A DNA stretch of 64,000 bases from Desulfoscipio geothermicus (GCA_016841205.1 JAENZP010000017.1:1-64000); one strand, 5' to 3'. Counted from the first letter of the stretch, positions 45,672-55,037 are shown. The notes: generated by a model not told the origin, from the sequence alone. Numbers and translations are program-made.

Positions 45672-45706
45672 ATTAAAGCCCTGGCTTTATTAGCCAAGGC
45701 TTTAAT
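45672..45706. terminator. Nested hairpin between convergent genes
   Basis: ATTAAAGCC pairs with GGCTTTAAT, enclosing GGCT/AGCC. It lies between the aminotransferase stop (plus, 45633) and the amidohydrolase stop (minus, 45718). T-runs are short on both sides, so it is a probable bidirectional terminator of moderate strength. Confidence 0.6.
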
Positions 45707-45717
45707 CATACCTTAAA

Positions 45718-47040
45718 TTATCCATTATCATTAACTTTACTTCTCTGCACCAATAACTCAGCGCATCGCTGAGCCTCTGCCATAATCACATCCTCATCCA
45801 GTGTTAATACACAGTGGTTCTCCATAACTACCCGGCCGTCAATGATCACCGTATGCACATCGGACGACACTGCAGCATACACAATCTGGGCATAAATATC
45901 AAACAACGGGTAAAGATGCGGCTTATGCATGTCCATTAAAACTATGTCAGCTTTGAGGCCGCTCACCAACCGCCCGATTTGCTCTTGCATACCCAGCGCC
46001 AGGGCCCCGCCGACAGTGGCCATATGCAAAGCCTGATACGCCGGCAGCGCGCTGGCATCACCGGTGTGCAGTTTTTGCAGCAACGCCGCTGCCCGCATTT
46101 CCTCAAGCATATCTACATTATTGTTACTGGATGCGCCGTCGGTACCCAGGCCTACTAGTGCTCCCGCTTGCAGCAAACGGGTCACCGGCGCCACCCCGCT
46201 GGCTAGCTTCATGTTGCTCTGGGGGTTATGCGCTATACCCACCTGGTGCCGTGCCAAAATAAATATGTCGCTGTCGTTCAAATGCACACAGTGTGCTGCC
46301 AGTACAGGCAACTCAAAAAGACCGACCTCTTCCATTAAAGCTATGGGAGTTTTACCATATTTATCATTAATTTCTTTGATCTCATCATTGGTCTCTGCCA
46401 AATGGATGTGAATGCCTACACCCATTTCTTTAGCCGCGGCAACCACCTTTTTAAGAAAATCCGGCGGGCAGGTATAAGGGGCATGGGGGCCAAACATGGC
46501 GGTAATCCGCCCCCCGGCGTAACCATGCCATTGTTTAATAAATTCCACACTTTCAGCCAGCGCGCTTTCCCCTCCGGGGCCGGCGCCAATCATTCCCCGG
46601 CAGAGCACAGCCCGCATGCCCGACTCGTCCGCGGCCCGTGCCACCTGCCCCATGTCAAAGTACATGTCTGCAAAGGTGGTGGTGCCGCCACGGATCATTT
46701 CCGCACAGCAAAGTAACGTTCCCTGATAGATATCCTCCCGGGTCAGTTGTGCCTCCAGAGGCCAAATTTTTTCATTAAGCCATTGCATTAAGGGCATGTC
46801 ATCAGCATAACCCCGAAACAGCGTCATGGCTGCATGAGTATGGCAGTTAATAAAGCCAGGCATGGCCACCATCCGGGGATAATCCAACACCCGTTCCGGT
46901 GAAAAGTCACCCGGTGTGGAACCGCTAGGGCCCACGTGGTATATCAAATCATCCCGTACCGCAATTTCACCATTATGGATTATATCACCCTCGCCGTCCA
47001 TGGTTAAAACGGCCATACATTTGATTAGTAAATCCGCCAT
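45718..47040 (-). CDS. mtaD: 5-methylthioadenosine/S-adenosylhomocysteine deaminase-type amidohydrolase (440 aa)
   Basis: Metal-dependent amidohydrolase of the MtaD/SAH-deaminase branch. Metal ligands in N-C-H-T-H-A-A-M-T-L-F-R-G, H-I-H-L-A-E-T, A-A-H-C-V-H-L and the C-terminal Asp in G-T-D-G-A-S-S-N-N-N. It converts adenosyl groups (SAH, MTA, 5'-deoxyadenosine or adenosine) to inosyl groups. The position last in an operon with mtnP, mtnA, aldolase and ahcY supports a role in clearing SAM by-products. Activity on atrazine-like chlorohydrolase substrates is a family alternative but unlikely here. Confidence 0.88.
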   Translation of the reverse strand: MADLLIKCMAVLTMDGEGDIIHNGEIAVRDDLIYHVGPSGSTPGDFSPERVLDYPRMVAMPGFINCHTHAAMTLFRGYADDMPLMQWLNEKIWPLEAQLTREDIYQGTLLCCAEMIRGGTTTFADMYFDMGQVARAADESGMRAVLCRGMIGAGPGGESALAESVEFIKQWHGYAGGRITAMFGPHAPYTCPPDFLKKVVAAAKEMGVGIHIHLAETNDEIKEINDKYGKTPIALMEEVGLFELPVLAAHCVHLNDSDIFILARHQVGIAHNPQSNMKLASGVAPVTRLLQAGALVGLGTDGASSNNNVDMLEEMRAAALLQKLHTGDASALPAYQALHMATVGGALALGMQEQIGRLVSGLKADIVLMDMHKPHLYPLFDIYAQIVYAAVSSDVHTVIIDGRVVMENHCVLTLDEDVIMAEAQRCAELLVQRSKVNDNG

Positions 47041-47106
47041 TAAAAACCCTCCTTAGTTGGGTCAGGTAAATTTTCTTAAACAAACTCCGGCTTTATGCTC
47101 TATCAA

Positions 47107-47763
47107 TTAATCCTGCTGCCCATAGCCGGTCAAGAAGGACTCCCTTACTGCACTAACATCCCCGGGTGGTATCACTACTGCCTGCCCGATTAACTCCGCG
47201 AAGATATATACCTGAGCAGCCTTTTCCACCACCTGGCAAACTTGATAGGCCTCCTCCACCGTGCTACCCAGTCCCACCAGACCATGATTAGCCAGCAGCA
47301 CAGCCTTGCCTTGTCCCAGCGCATCCACAGCCGCAGCGGCCAGGTCAGCGGTGCCCGCTCGAGCATACCGGGCCACCCGCACTGCGCCGCCAACTAATTG
47401 CACTTGGTCCTCCAAGATTGGGGGCAAAGTTTTCCCGGCCACTGCCAGGGCGCTAGCATAAATACTATGGCTATGCACGATAGCGCCGGCATGAACGCAG
47501 GCGCTGTATATGGCCGTGTGCAGCATTAATTCCGTAGAGGGTTTTCGATCACCCTCAATTATGCGTCCGGCTCCATTCACAACCACTAAATCCGTCTGAT
47601 TTATCGCTTCATAAGGTATACCGCTGGGGGTTATTACAAACAGGCTCTCACCGGGCAGCCGGGCTGATATATTGCCCCAAGCGCCCGTCACCAAACCGGC
47701 AGCAGCCATTCGTGCACCTGTTTTTATCACCTGCTCTTTAACCTTATCCACAACAGCAGACAC
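47107..47763 (-). CDS. Class II aldolase (candidate 5-methylthioribulose-1-phosphate aldolase, 218 aa)
   Basis: Zn-dependent class II aldolase/adducin fold. G-N-I-S-A-R near residue 28, T-P-S-G-I-P-Y near 47, catalytic Glu in P-S-T-E-L-M-L-H near 75, Zn ligands in V-H-S-H-S (about 96-100) and N-H-G-L-V (about 157). The same fold serves fuculose-1-phosphate aldolase and MtnB dehydratase. It lies directly after mtnP, mtnA and ahcY. With no MtnC/MtnD/MtnW homologue in the operon, cleavage of methylthioribulose-1-phosphate to dihydroxyacetone phosphate and methylthioacetaldehyde (DHAP shunt) is the best hypothesis. Confidence 0.8.
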   Translation of the reverse strand: MSAVVDKVKEQVIKTGARMAAAGLVTGAWGNISARLPGESLFVITPSGIPYEAINQTDLVVVNGAGRIIEGDRKPSTELMLHTAIYSACVHAGAIVHSHSIYASALAVAGKTLPPILEDQVQLVGGAVRVARYARAGTADLAAAAVDALGQGKAVLLANHGLVGLGSTVEEAYQVCQVVEKAAQVYIFAELIGQAVVIPPGDVSAVRESFLTGYGQQD

Positions 47764-47834
47764 TCCATAACCCCCTTAGCCAAATTACATCCACTATAAA
47801 TGGGTTCCACATGTAACCCTAAAACCATGCCCTG

Positions 47835-49088
47835 CTACTCGCATCGCCACTCATTAATATAACTGAATTGTTCACTGGTAAGCCGATCTATTATTATACC
47901 CAGCGATTTTAATTTCAACTCAGCCACCCGGTTGTCTATATCAGGCAAAACATTATATACCTTCTTGTCCAATTCACGGCCATGCTGCAGGATATACAGC
48001 GCCGATAGAGCCTGCAAAGCAAAAGACATATCCATAATTTCCGCTGGGTGACCATCCCCGGCCGCCAAGTTCACCAGTCTGCCCTCGGCAAGCAAATACA
48101 GGCAACGCCCGTCCGGCTGTTTAAATTTTTCAATATTTTTGCGCACGACGTAGCGGGAAACCGAGACCCTCTCCAGTTCCGGAATATTGATTTCCACATC
48201 GAAATGACCGGCATTGGCCAAGATGGCGCCGTCTTTCATGCACTGAAAATGCTTGGCAATCAGCACATCCCGGCACCCCGTGACGGTGATAAAAATATCC
48301 CCTTCAGCAGCTGCCTGCTCGGCTTGCATCACGCGGAACCCATCCATATATGCTTCAATGGCTTTTACCGGGTCAATTTCACAAATAATCACCTTTGCCC
48401 CTAGCCCCTTAGCGCGCATGGCCACACCTTTCCCGCACCAGCCATAGCCGATAACCACCACAGTTTTACCTGCGGTCACCAGGTTGGTAGTACGCATTAT
48501 GCCAGACCAGACCGACTCGCCGGTGCCATAACGATTGTCAAACAGATATTTGCACAGGGCATCATTGACTGAGATCATGGGAAATAACAATTGACCGGCC
48601 CGCTCCAACGCTCTGAGCCGCAGCACCCCGGTCGTGGTTTCCTCGGCACCGCCCAGCACCTCTCCGGCCTGATCCCGCAAATCGGTGTGTAACAGGTGCA
48701 CCAAATCTCCCCCATCGTCTATCACCACCTGGGGATGATTGCCCAGTACCAGGCGCAGATGCTCATTATATTCCTCCGCAACGGCACCATACCAGGCATA
48801 AACCTGGATGCCCGCCTGAGCCAGAGCAGCGGCAACATCATCCTGGGTGGACAAAGGGTTGGAGCCGGTTATCGCTACCTCAGCCCCTCCGGCGCTGAGC
48901 ACTTCGGCTAGGTAAGCTGTTTTGGCTTCCAGGTGAATACTCATTGCTACCCGGATTCCCTGAAAGGGTCGATCTCTTTCGAATTCTTCCCGGATAACAT
49001 TAAGCACAGGCATATGCGCCCCTACCCAATCTATTTTCAGCCGCCCCTGTTCATGCAAATCAATGTCTCTGATAACATAATCCGGCAA
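47835..49088 (-). CDS. ahcY: Adenosylhomocysteinase (417 aa)
   Basis: Hydrolyses S-adenosylhomocysteine to homocysteine and adenosine with bound NAD+. N-terminal A-M-S-I-H-L-E-A-K-T and G-S-N-P-L-S-T-Q-D-D-V-A-A-A-L, NAD site V-V-I-G-Y-G-W-C-G-K-G-V-A, and V-T-G-C-R-D-V-L. Length fits the short bacterial/archaeal form. The neighbouring deaminase raises the alternative that it acts on S-inosylhomocysteine, as in methanogens. Sequence alone does not decide. Confidence 0.94.
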   Translation of the reverse strand: MPDYVIRDIDLHEQGRLKIDWVGAHMPVLNVIREEFERDRPFQGIRVAMSIHLEAKTAYLAEVLSAGGAEVAITGSNPLSTQDDVAAALAQAGIQVYAWYGAVAEEYNEHLRLVLGNHPQVVIDDGGDLVHLLHTDLRDQAGEVLGGAEETTTGVLRLRALERAGQLLFPMISVNDALCKYLFDNRYGTGESVWSGIMRTTNLVTAGKTVVVIGYGWCGKGVAMRAKGLGAKVIICEIDPVKAIEAYMDGFRVMQAEQAAAEGDIFITVTGCRDVLIAKHFQCMKDGAILANAGHFDVEINIPELERVSVSRYVVRKNIEKFKQPDGRCLYLLAEGRLVNLAAGDGHPAEIMDMSFALQALSALYILQHGRELDKKVYNVLPDIDNRVAELKLKSLGIIIDRLTSEQFSYINEWRCE

Positions 49089-49212
49089 AAGATCAGCTCC
49101 TTAGATATATGTACCAAACATTGGCTAGCCATGGTTAAACATTATATATATTTTGTTTAAATAATCAAAATGGCCAAGCGCATGGATTGGTATCATATTA
49201 ACATACTCTGTG

Positions 49213-50259
49213 TTACTTGCCGGCCACCACTAGTAGTGTTTCGGTATAAGGGGGCCAGGCTATCCCACGATCTGTAATAATCGCGGTAACCAAATGGTTC
49301 GGCGTAACGTCAAATGCCGGGTTCCAGACCCTAACCCCCTCCGGTGCTACCTGCTGACCGGCAAAATGGGTCACTTCTCGCTCATCCCTGTTCTCAATAG
49401 GAATTTCCTGCCCCCCGGCTATGCTTAAATCAATAGTGGATACAGGCGCAGCTACATAAAAGGGCAGGCCATGCTCTTTGGCCAGCACTGCCACACTATA
49501 AGTGCCTATTTTATTAGCCACATCGCCATTGGCGGCAATGCGATCCGCCCCGACAATAACCAGATCCACTTTACCACAGGCCATTAAGTAACCTGCCATG
49601 TTATCAGTTAACAGCGTCACCGGTATTTTATCCTGCATCAATTCCCAGGTGGTCAAACGGGCACCCTGAAGCAACGGCCTAGTTTCATCGGCATAAACGT
49701 GGATACTTTTACCGGCCTGGTGGGCGGCCCGGATTACCCCCAGAGCAGTGCCAATACCAGCGGTGGCCAGAGCACCGGCATTACAGTGCGTTAAAATAGC
49801 CACGCTTTGGGGGATCAGCTTTTCACCAAATTGGCCCATGCGACGATTGCTCTCTAGATCTTCCCGGTAAATGGCATGAGCCTCTGATAACAATATTTCC
49901 TTTAATACACCTATATTATCGAAGCCGGTACAACGCAGCACCCCAAGCATCCGGTCTAAAGCCCACTGCAAATTCACCGCCGTGGGCCTGGTGGCAGACA
50001 AATCCCGAGCGATTTGCTCCACCGCGACGATAAAATCAGCCCGGCCCGCAGGTTTTAGCATCGCGGCGCCCAGGGCCAGCCCATAAGCAGCGGCAGCCCC
50101 AATAGCCGGCGCGCCTCGCACATTTAGCCGGCGGATGGCATCACAAACCGTTGTGTAATGCTCGCACTTGATATACTCAGTCTTTTCCGGCAGCAGCGTC
50201 TGATCCAAAATTTCTAAATAACCGTCAACCCAACGCATGGTCTCCATATTGCGCAACAC
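49213..50259 (-). CDS. mtnA: Methylthioribose-1-phosphate isomerase (348 aa)
   Basis: Isomerises 5-methylthioribose-1-phosphate to the ribulose form. Catalytic Cys in T-H-C-N-A-G-A-L-A-T, catalytic Asp in V-G-A-D-R-I-A-A-N-G-D-V-A-N-K-I-G-T, and N-terminal R-G-A-P-A-I-G. Start is GTG at 50259 (AAAGGACC upstream). It follows mtnP by 33 bp. Confidence 0.95.
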   Translation of the reverse strand: MLRNMETMRWVDGYLEILDQTLLPEKTEYIKCEHYTTVCDAIRRLNVRGAPAIGAAAAYGLALGAAMLKPAGRADFIVAVEQIARDLSATRPTAVNLQWALDRMLGVLRCTGFDNIGVLKEILLSEAHAIYREDLESNRRMGQFGEKLIPQSVAILTHCNAGALATAGIGTALGVIRAAHQAGKSIHVYADETRPLLQGARLTTWELMQDKIPVTLLTDNMAGYLMACGKVDLVIVGADRIAANGDVANKIGTYSVAVLAKEHGLPFYVAAPVSTIDLSIAGGQEIPIENRDEREVTHFAGQQVAPEGVRVWNPAFDVTPNHLVTAIITDRGIAWPPYTETLLVVAGK

Positions 50260-50292
50260 CGGTCCTTTCCAACTATGCGCTCAAAACGAAAG

Positions 50293-51078
50293 CTACTTTA
50301 CTGCGGACGGGGACTCGGGCAGATGTTGACACCTGCAGTCGGCTTGCTCGTCAACTGTGGCAATGGCCTCCATAACTAAACCTCTAAAATTATGCACATT
50401 CTCATTCATCACACCCACCACTTCTTGGTGAGACAGCGGGTCCGAGGATATTCCGGCGGCAAAATTGGTGACCATGACTATAGTGGCGTAACACATTTCC
50501 GCTTCCCGGGCCAGTACCACCTCAGGTACGCTGGTCATACCCACCACATCTCCGCCCAGCTGGCGAAGCATACGAATTTCCGCCGGTGTTTCAAAGCGCG
50601 GCCCCTCCATGCATACATACGTCCCCGTTTTGTGGTAAGGCAAACCCAGTTTTTGAGCGGCATCACACAGCACCCGGCGCAGCCGGGGACAATACGGGTC
50701 GGTCATATCCAAATGGATAACCCCTTGTTCTGCGAATGTTTGCGGCCTGGATTTGGTAAAATCCAAGAACTGATCTATGAAAACAAAATCCTTAGGCTTC
50801 ATATCGGTATTTAAAGAGCCCACCGCAGCAGTGGCAAAAATATTTTTTACACCCAACATGCGCAGACCGTGTATGTTGGCCCGGTAATTTATTAAATGTG
50901 GCGCAACGGAATGGTCTTCACCATGCCGTGGCATAAATGCCACACGTTTGCCTTGATAACTGCCTACTTTCACCCTGATACTGCCATAAGACGTATCTAC
51001 TTTTTCCTCTGTAATATCCGTCAATATATTGGGGTCGTATACCCCAGTGCCTCCGATAATGGCAATGCTTACGCTCAT
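50293..51078 (-). CDS. mtnP: 5'-methylthioadenosine phosphorylase (261 aa)
   Basis: Phosphorolyses MTA to adenine and methylthioribose-1-phosphate. I-I-G-G-T-G-V-Y at the N-terminus, phosphate-binding M-P-R-H-G-E-D-H, G-P-R-F-E-T-P-A-E and M-T-S-V-P-E-V-V-L-A-R-E-A. First gene of the salvage operon mtnP-mtnA-ahcY-aldolase-mtaD. No SAM riboswitch core was recognised upstream. Confidence 0.95.
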   Translation of the reverse strand: MSVSIAIIGGTGVYDPNILTDITEEKVDTSYGSIRVKVGSYQGKRVAFMPRHGEDHSVAPHLINYRANIHGLRMLGVKNIFATAAVGSLNTDMKPKDFVFIDQFLDFTKSRPQTFAEQGVIHLDMTDPYCPRLRRVLCDAAQKLGLPYHKTGTYVCMEGPRFETPAEIRMLRQLGGDVVGMTSVPEVVLAREAEMCYATIVMVTNFAAGISSDPLSHQEVVGVMNENVHNFRGLVMEAIATVDEQADCRCQHLPESPSAVK

Positions 51079-51429
51079 CTATATACCCTCCATAACCTTA
51101 TTTTGCTTATTAGCATTTACTTAGAACATTACCTAATATTCGCGCCTTTTCCACGTATTCCTTTTACTAATAAATTGTGTAGCACTAGGTGCCTTGGATT
51201 GTATAACCCCCGAACTTGCTTCAAAAATTAAACCCCGAGACATTGTAATCTTAGGGGTTCACTTATATTAGATGCTAACTTGCTTCAGGTAACCTCTAAT
51301 TTTGTTTTGAAAGTTCGTCTCAAATGTACAAAATTTTAAGATTTGTCAGTTTATCGATTAATTGTTATAATGACAATAATTTAATAGTAAACGAAATGCA
51401 ACTTCGTTGTTAAACGGGGAGGGATAGCA
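51079..51429. other. Divergent intergenic region between mtnP and lapA-like gene
   Basis: Contains an AACCCC/GGGGTT hairpin (51231-51259, with a partial AGA/TCT extension) and the lapA promoter (51343-51371). The minus strand upstream of mtnP is AT-rich without a clear promoter or riboswitch. Confidence 0.5.
51343..51371 (+). promoter_or_regulatory. Promoter of the lapA-like gene
   Basis: -35 TTGTCA at 51343-51348, exactly 17 bp, -10 TATAAT at 51366-51371. A near-consensus sigma-A promoter about 50 nt before the gene's ribosome site. Confidence 0.75.
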
Positions 51430-51750
51430 TTGGATTGGAGATTTGTTTTATCGTTATTATTTGCGGTAATCGTAGCTATTTTCGCAGTGCAAAACGCCAA
51501 TACTGCGGACATCAAATTCTTATACATGCATTTAACTATATCGCAAGCTTTAATTATTATAGTTTCGGCAATTGTTGGAGCTGTTACAGTTTTCTTGCTA
51601 AGTATAATCAGACTTTTTAAGCTAAAGAAAAAAATAAAAGATGCAAATAAAGCTGTAGCTGCGCTTAAAGAAGAAAACGAACAATTAAAGCAGGCTTTGG
51701 CGCTGGAAAAGTCTCAGGTTCCTTCTTCAAGTGATAATATTAACAATTAA
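51430..51750 (+). CDS. LapA-domain (DUF1049) membrane protein (106 aa)
   Basis: Two membrane helices (residues about 3-22 and 38-62) in the LapA pattern: F-A-V-Q-N-A-N then a short loop and the second helix ending in basic residues. A C-terminal coiled coil follows (A-L-K-E-E-N-E-Q-L-K-Q). E. coli LapA works in LPS regulation, but in Gram-positives the role is unknown. Start is TTG at 51430 after GGGGAGGGA. Confidence 0.85.
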   Translation: MDWRFVLSLLFAVIVAIFAVQNANTADIKFLYMHLTISQALIIIVSAIVGAVTVFLLSIIRLFKLKKKIKDANKAVAALKEENEQLKQALALEKSQVPSSSDNINN

Positions 51751-51864
51751 CAGTGTATAGAATTTTTATCTTATTGGGTTATTTGATATATTTTCTGAAA
51801 ATACGGATATAAGATCCTGTCAAAGATAAAGTTAACCAGTTAGGTGAAAATGAACAGAACCACC

Positions 51865-52215
51865 TTATTGTTCAGTTTTATTCAGCTGCTTCCTAACAGT
51901 ATCGATGATCAGGTTCTGGTCAAAATAGCCGTGTAACCGAGGTATGCCGTCTATCACCGTCATAGGCAAAAACACTTGATGAATAATTTTTTCTATCTCG
52001 GGGTAGTTTTTAATTGCGCTTGTCTTAACGTCAATGAACTGGCATTCCACCTGATCACCAAAAATATCCTTTAGTTTGGCGGCCAACTCTTGGACATTTT
52101 CCTGCAATGTTTTCGAGGGATCGCCGTAGGGAGCCCATCCGCCACGGCAAGACCCGCAATAATCAATGAGTTCGTTATCATCGAAAACGCAGATCATGCT
52201 TTTGATTTCTTGCAT
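51865..52215 (-). CDS. Thioredoxin-like/YuzD-type disulphide protein (116 aa)
   Basis: Short thioredoxin-fold protein. A C-G-S-C motif near residue 20 and the cis-Pro loop F-L-P-M-T-V-I-D-G-I-P-R-L-H-G, typical of YuzD-like putative disulphide oxidoreductases. Located upstream of an AI-2E-type permease gene on the same strand (66 bp). Cys-Gly-Ser-Cys spacing is CxxC and could be redox-active; partner unknown. Confidence 0.65.
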   Translation of the reverse strand: MQEIKSMICVFDDNELIDYCGSCRGGWAPYGDPSKTLQENVQELAAKLKDIFGDQVECQFIDVKTSAIKNYPEIEKIIHQVFLPMTVIDGIPRLHGYFDQNLIIDTVRKQLNKTEQ

Positions 52216-52281
52216 GCTAATTCCACCTCGCCTATTTTTCGATAAACTTGTATACCCATCAATACCTGTTAGTCTCAGGTA

Positions 52282-53397
52282 CTAACTAAGTCTTTCATTT
52301 ATAGATTTATCAAGCAGCCTGTAAACTGTCGCCGCGATTGGCACCCCCAATAAAACACCGGCAATTCCCATTAAACCGGCACCAACAGTAATTGCAGCAA
52401 ATACCCATATTCCCGGAAGCCCTATGCTATCCCCCACTACTTTTGGATATATTACATTTCCTTCAACCTGTTGCAGTACCACAATGAACATAATAAAAAA
52501 TACGGCCTTAACCGGGTCAACTATGACAATTAACAAAAACCCTACAGCTGCACCTAGATAAGCACCAACCATGGGAATCAGTGCAGTCAGCCCAATAACC
52601 GGTCCAATTATAGTTGCATAAGGGAAACGGAAAAACAGCATACCAATGGTACTTAATAAGCCCAAAATAACAGCCTCTTTACATTGCCCAACAATATAGT
52701 TTGAAAACGCATCATTCGCTGTTCGCATACCCTCATATAATCTTTCTCTTCGTTCTGCCCTCATATAAGCCTTTAATAATTTGTCAAACTTATCTTTAAG
52801 CTCTTCCTTGCCCAACAAGATATAAATAGCAAAAATAATCGCCAGTACAAAATTAGCAACCATACCAAATACTGATCCCATTAAAGAAACCGTTCCCCAA
52901 GCCCAATTACCGAGCAGTTCCAAGCCTTTCTTTAAAGCTATCGTTCCATCCATATCAAGTTCTTCCAGCTTCTGTTGCAATATTGGAATCTCATCGATAT
53001 ATTGGCTGGCCCAGGCAAGCACATTGTTGTATATAACAGGAAATCCAGTGGCAAGCAAACCAATAGATTGACTAAATTGTGGGATGACGATACGCAGGAA
53101 AAATAATAGCACCAGTATAATAGTCAAAATTGACAATACGATACACATGCCCCTGCGTATGCTATTAATGTATTTATTGTTACTCTTGGGGAAAAATTTT
53201 TTTTCATACTCTAAAACTAATATATTAAGAACGTATGCAATTGCAGCGCCAAGCAATAAAGGGAAAATAACCCCATAAAGATATTTAATAGTATTTAAAA
53301 CTTCATTAAAATTTAGGATTACTAATAAAATAAAGCCTATTAAAAAAACTGTTTTTGCGTTTGATTTTTGTTTATTGTTATTTACCTTATGATTCAC
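52282..53397 (-). CDS. AI-2E family transporter (371 aa)
   Basis: About eight membrane helices in the AI-2E/PurR-permease layout. Family motifs: a P-x-I-G-L-T-A-L-I-P-M-V-G-A-Y-L-G-A (x-G-x-P motif) near residue 265, and Q-Q-V-E-G-N-V-I-Y-P-K-V-V-G near 305, then G-L-P-G-I-W-V. Members export autoinducer-2 or act as Na+/H+ antiporters. Substrate unknown. Confidence 0.9.
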   Translation of the reverse strand: MNHKVNNNKQKSNAKTVFLIGFILLVILNFNEVLNTIKYLYGVIFPLLLGAAIAYVLNILVLEYEKKFFPKSNNKYINSIRRGMCIVLSILTIILVLLFFLRIVIPQFSQSIGLLATGFPVIYNNVLAWASQYIDEIPILQQKLEELDMDGTIALKKGLELLGNWAWGTVSLMGSVFGMVANFVLAIIFAIYILLGKEELKDKFDKLLKAYMRAERRERLYEGMRTANDAFSNYIVGQCKEAVILGLLSTIGMLFFRFPYATIIGPVIGLTALIPMVGAYLGAAVGFLLIVIVDPVKAVFFIMFIVVLQQVEGNVIYPKVVGDSIGLPGIWVFAAITVGAGLMGIAGVLLGVPIAATVYRLLDKSINERLS

Positions 53398-53747
53398 ATT
53401 AAATAACCCCTTTTTTACTTATCATTAATTATACCAAATATTTCATTTAGATTCAAAGGCATTAACCATACCGGCTAGTACGATAAGAGCAACACAAGCT
53501 TTTCAAATTTAAACAGTATGTTGGAATCACGTGATATCAGCAGTAGTCTTAACGAAACCATTTTAAGCCCGGCAATTAATCTTGATTCTTTAAATGTTTC
53601 ATAGACATGTAAAATAGATGAAAATATTTTTTTCAACTCAAATTCAGTGAAGCAAATCAATATTCAATAAACTTAGTTAACAGACAAAAGGAAACAAAAC
53701 ACAACAAAAAATTTAGCTAATAGCCCACTTCAGGCAGGGGAATCGCC

Positions 53748-53775
53748 TTGCAAACCGAATAGAAATTTATATACC
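53748..53775 (+). promoter_or_regulatory. Predicted promoter of livJ
   Basis: -35 TTGCAA at 53748-53753, 16-bp spacer, -10 TATACC at 53770-53775. Moderate match. It would place the transcription start about 10 nt before the distal SD. Confidence 0.4.
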
Positions 53776-53790
53776 ATTTAAACCATTAAG

Positions 53791-53797
53791 AAGGAGG
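53791..53797 (+). promoter_or_regulatory. Distal Shine-Dalgarno (AAGGAGG) upstream of livJ
   Basis: Strong SD 56 nt before the livJ GTG, without a start codon at normal distance. livJ also has a proximal AGGAGGGGA. Near the predicted 5' end of the message, as for STAB-SD elements. Confidence 0.4.
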
Positions 53798-53853
53798 CAA
53801 GGGCTAACCACTTTAAATTCAAAATGTAAAATATTTAACAGGAGGGGAAAGTA

Positions 53854-55023
53854 GTGCGTCAATCAAAATGGTTTTTGCTTTTAGCGGTGGCCATAATGTC
53901 TATGGCCCTGTTAGTAAGCGGATGCGGCGGCACCAAGGAACAGGCCGTCCAGGGCGGCACCAGCGGCGATAAAGTAGTTAAAATCGGCCTAATGACACCC
54001 TTGCAGGGTGATGTAAAAACCTATGGAGAATCAGTGCAAAAAGGTTTTGAGCTGGCATTGGAAGAAGCCAACTACAAAGCCGGAGATTACACCATCGAAA
54101 AAGTGGTGGGTGATGACCGCAATGACGCCACCGAAGCCACCAACGTAGCCACCAAACTCATCGACCAAGACCAAGTAGCTGCCATTGTTGGTTCAGTTAC
54201 TTCCAAGTGCACCATCCCTGCCTCGTCCATTGCCCAGGCCAGGGGAGTAGTAATGATTTCCCCCACGGGCACGGCCGCCAAGATTACGATGGATCCGAAA
54301 CGAAAAGATTATATTTTCCGGGCCTGCTTCATAGATCCCTTCCAGGGCACCGTGGCAGCCAAGTTTGCCGTGAATGATCTGAAAGCTAAAACCGCTGCCA
54401 TTATGTTCGACCAAGGCAATGATTACACAGTAGGTCTGTCCCAGGCTTTCAAGGCAGAGTTTGAAAATTCCGGCGGCAAGGTTATTGCTGAAGAGGCTTA
54501 TGCTCAGCAGGATGTGGACTTTTCTGCCGTATTGACAAAAATTGCAAAGCAAGATCCCGATATCCTGTACCTTCCTGACTACTACCAAAAAGTCAGCTTG
54601 ATTGGCAAGCAAGCCCTGGATAAAGGCATTACCGCGAAGTTCCTGGGCGGTGACGGCTGGGATTCCAGCGAACTGGATTTCGCCACTATGGACGGCGGTT
54701 ATTTTACCGCCCACTATTCTTCTGATGACCCGCGCCCGGAAGTAGCTAACTGGGTCACCAAGTATAAAGAAAAATACAACACCGAGCCGGATTCCTTCGC
54801 CACCCTGGCCTATGATGCCACCAAGCTGCTGCTAAAGGCCATTGAAGACGCCAATTCCAATGACCCGGCCAAAATTAAAGATGCCCTGCAGGCCATCAAA
54901 GACTTCCCGGTGGTTTCCGGCAAAATTACCTTCGATGCTGACGGCAACCCTGTTAAATCGGCCACTATCCTCCAAGTACAAAAGGATGGCAGCTATAAGT
55001 TCGTTACCAACGTTCAACCTTAA
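53854..55023 (+). CDS. livJ: Branched-chain amino acid ABC transporter substrate-binding lipoprotein (389 aa)
   Basis: Lipoprotein signal peptide (residues 1-24) with lipobox V-S-G-C. The mature part is a type I periplasmic-binding fold of the LivJ/LivK class: K-I-G-L-M-T-P-L-Q-G-D, V-G-S-V-T-S-K-C-T near residue 108, and L-A-Y-D-A-T-K-L-L near 310. Binds Leu/Ile/Val or related ligands outside the membrane. GTG start after AGGAGGGGAAA. First gene of livJHMGF. Confidence 0.94.
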   Translation: MRQSKWFLLLAVAIMSMALLVSGCGGTKEQAVQGGTSGDKVVKIGLMTPLQGDVKTYGESVQKGFELALEEANYKAGDYTIEKVVGDDRNDATEATNVATKLIDQDQVAAIVGSVTSKCTIPASSIAQARGVVMISPTGTAAKITMDPKRKDYIFRACFIDPFQGTVAAKFAVNDLKAKTAAIMFDQGNDYTVGLSQAFKAEFENSGGKVIAEEAYAQQDVDFSAVLTKIAKQDPDILYLPDYYQKVSLIGKQALDKGITAKFLGGDGWDSSELDFATMDGGYFTAHYSSDDPRPEVANWVTKYKEKYNTEPDSFATLAYDATKLLLKAIEDANSNDPAKIKDALQAIKDFPVVSGKITFDADGNPVKSATILQVQKDGSYKFVTNVQP

Positions 55024-55037
55024 TCATTTTTAAATAA

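Larger units (their letters stand above)
53398..53853. other. Intergenic region before the liv operon
   Basis: AT-rich. Holds the predicted livJ promoter (53748-53775) and a distal SD (53791-53797). A 61-codon minus frame at 53475-53660 has no ribosome site and no family resemblance. Otherwise empty. Confidence 0.5.

Noticed and set aside
51079-51230. SAM riboswitch upstream of the mtnP operon
   Set aside because: Looked for because of the pathway; no SAM-I core or conserved junction sequence was seen on the minus strand.
53475-53660. 61-codon minus-strand frame upstream of the liv operon
   Set aside because: No ribosome site and no recognisable features in an AT-rich spacer.
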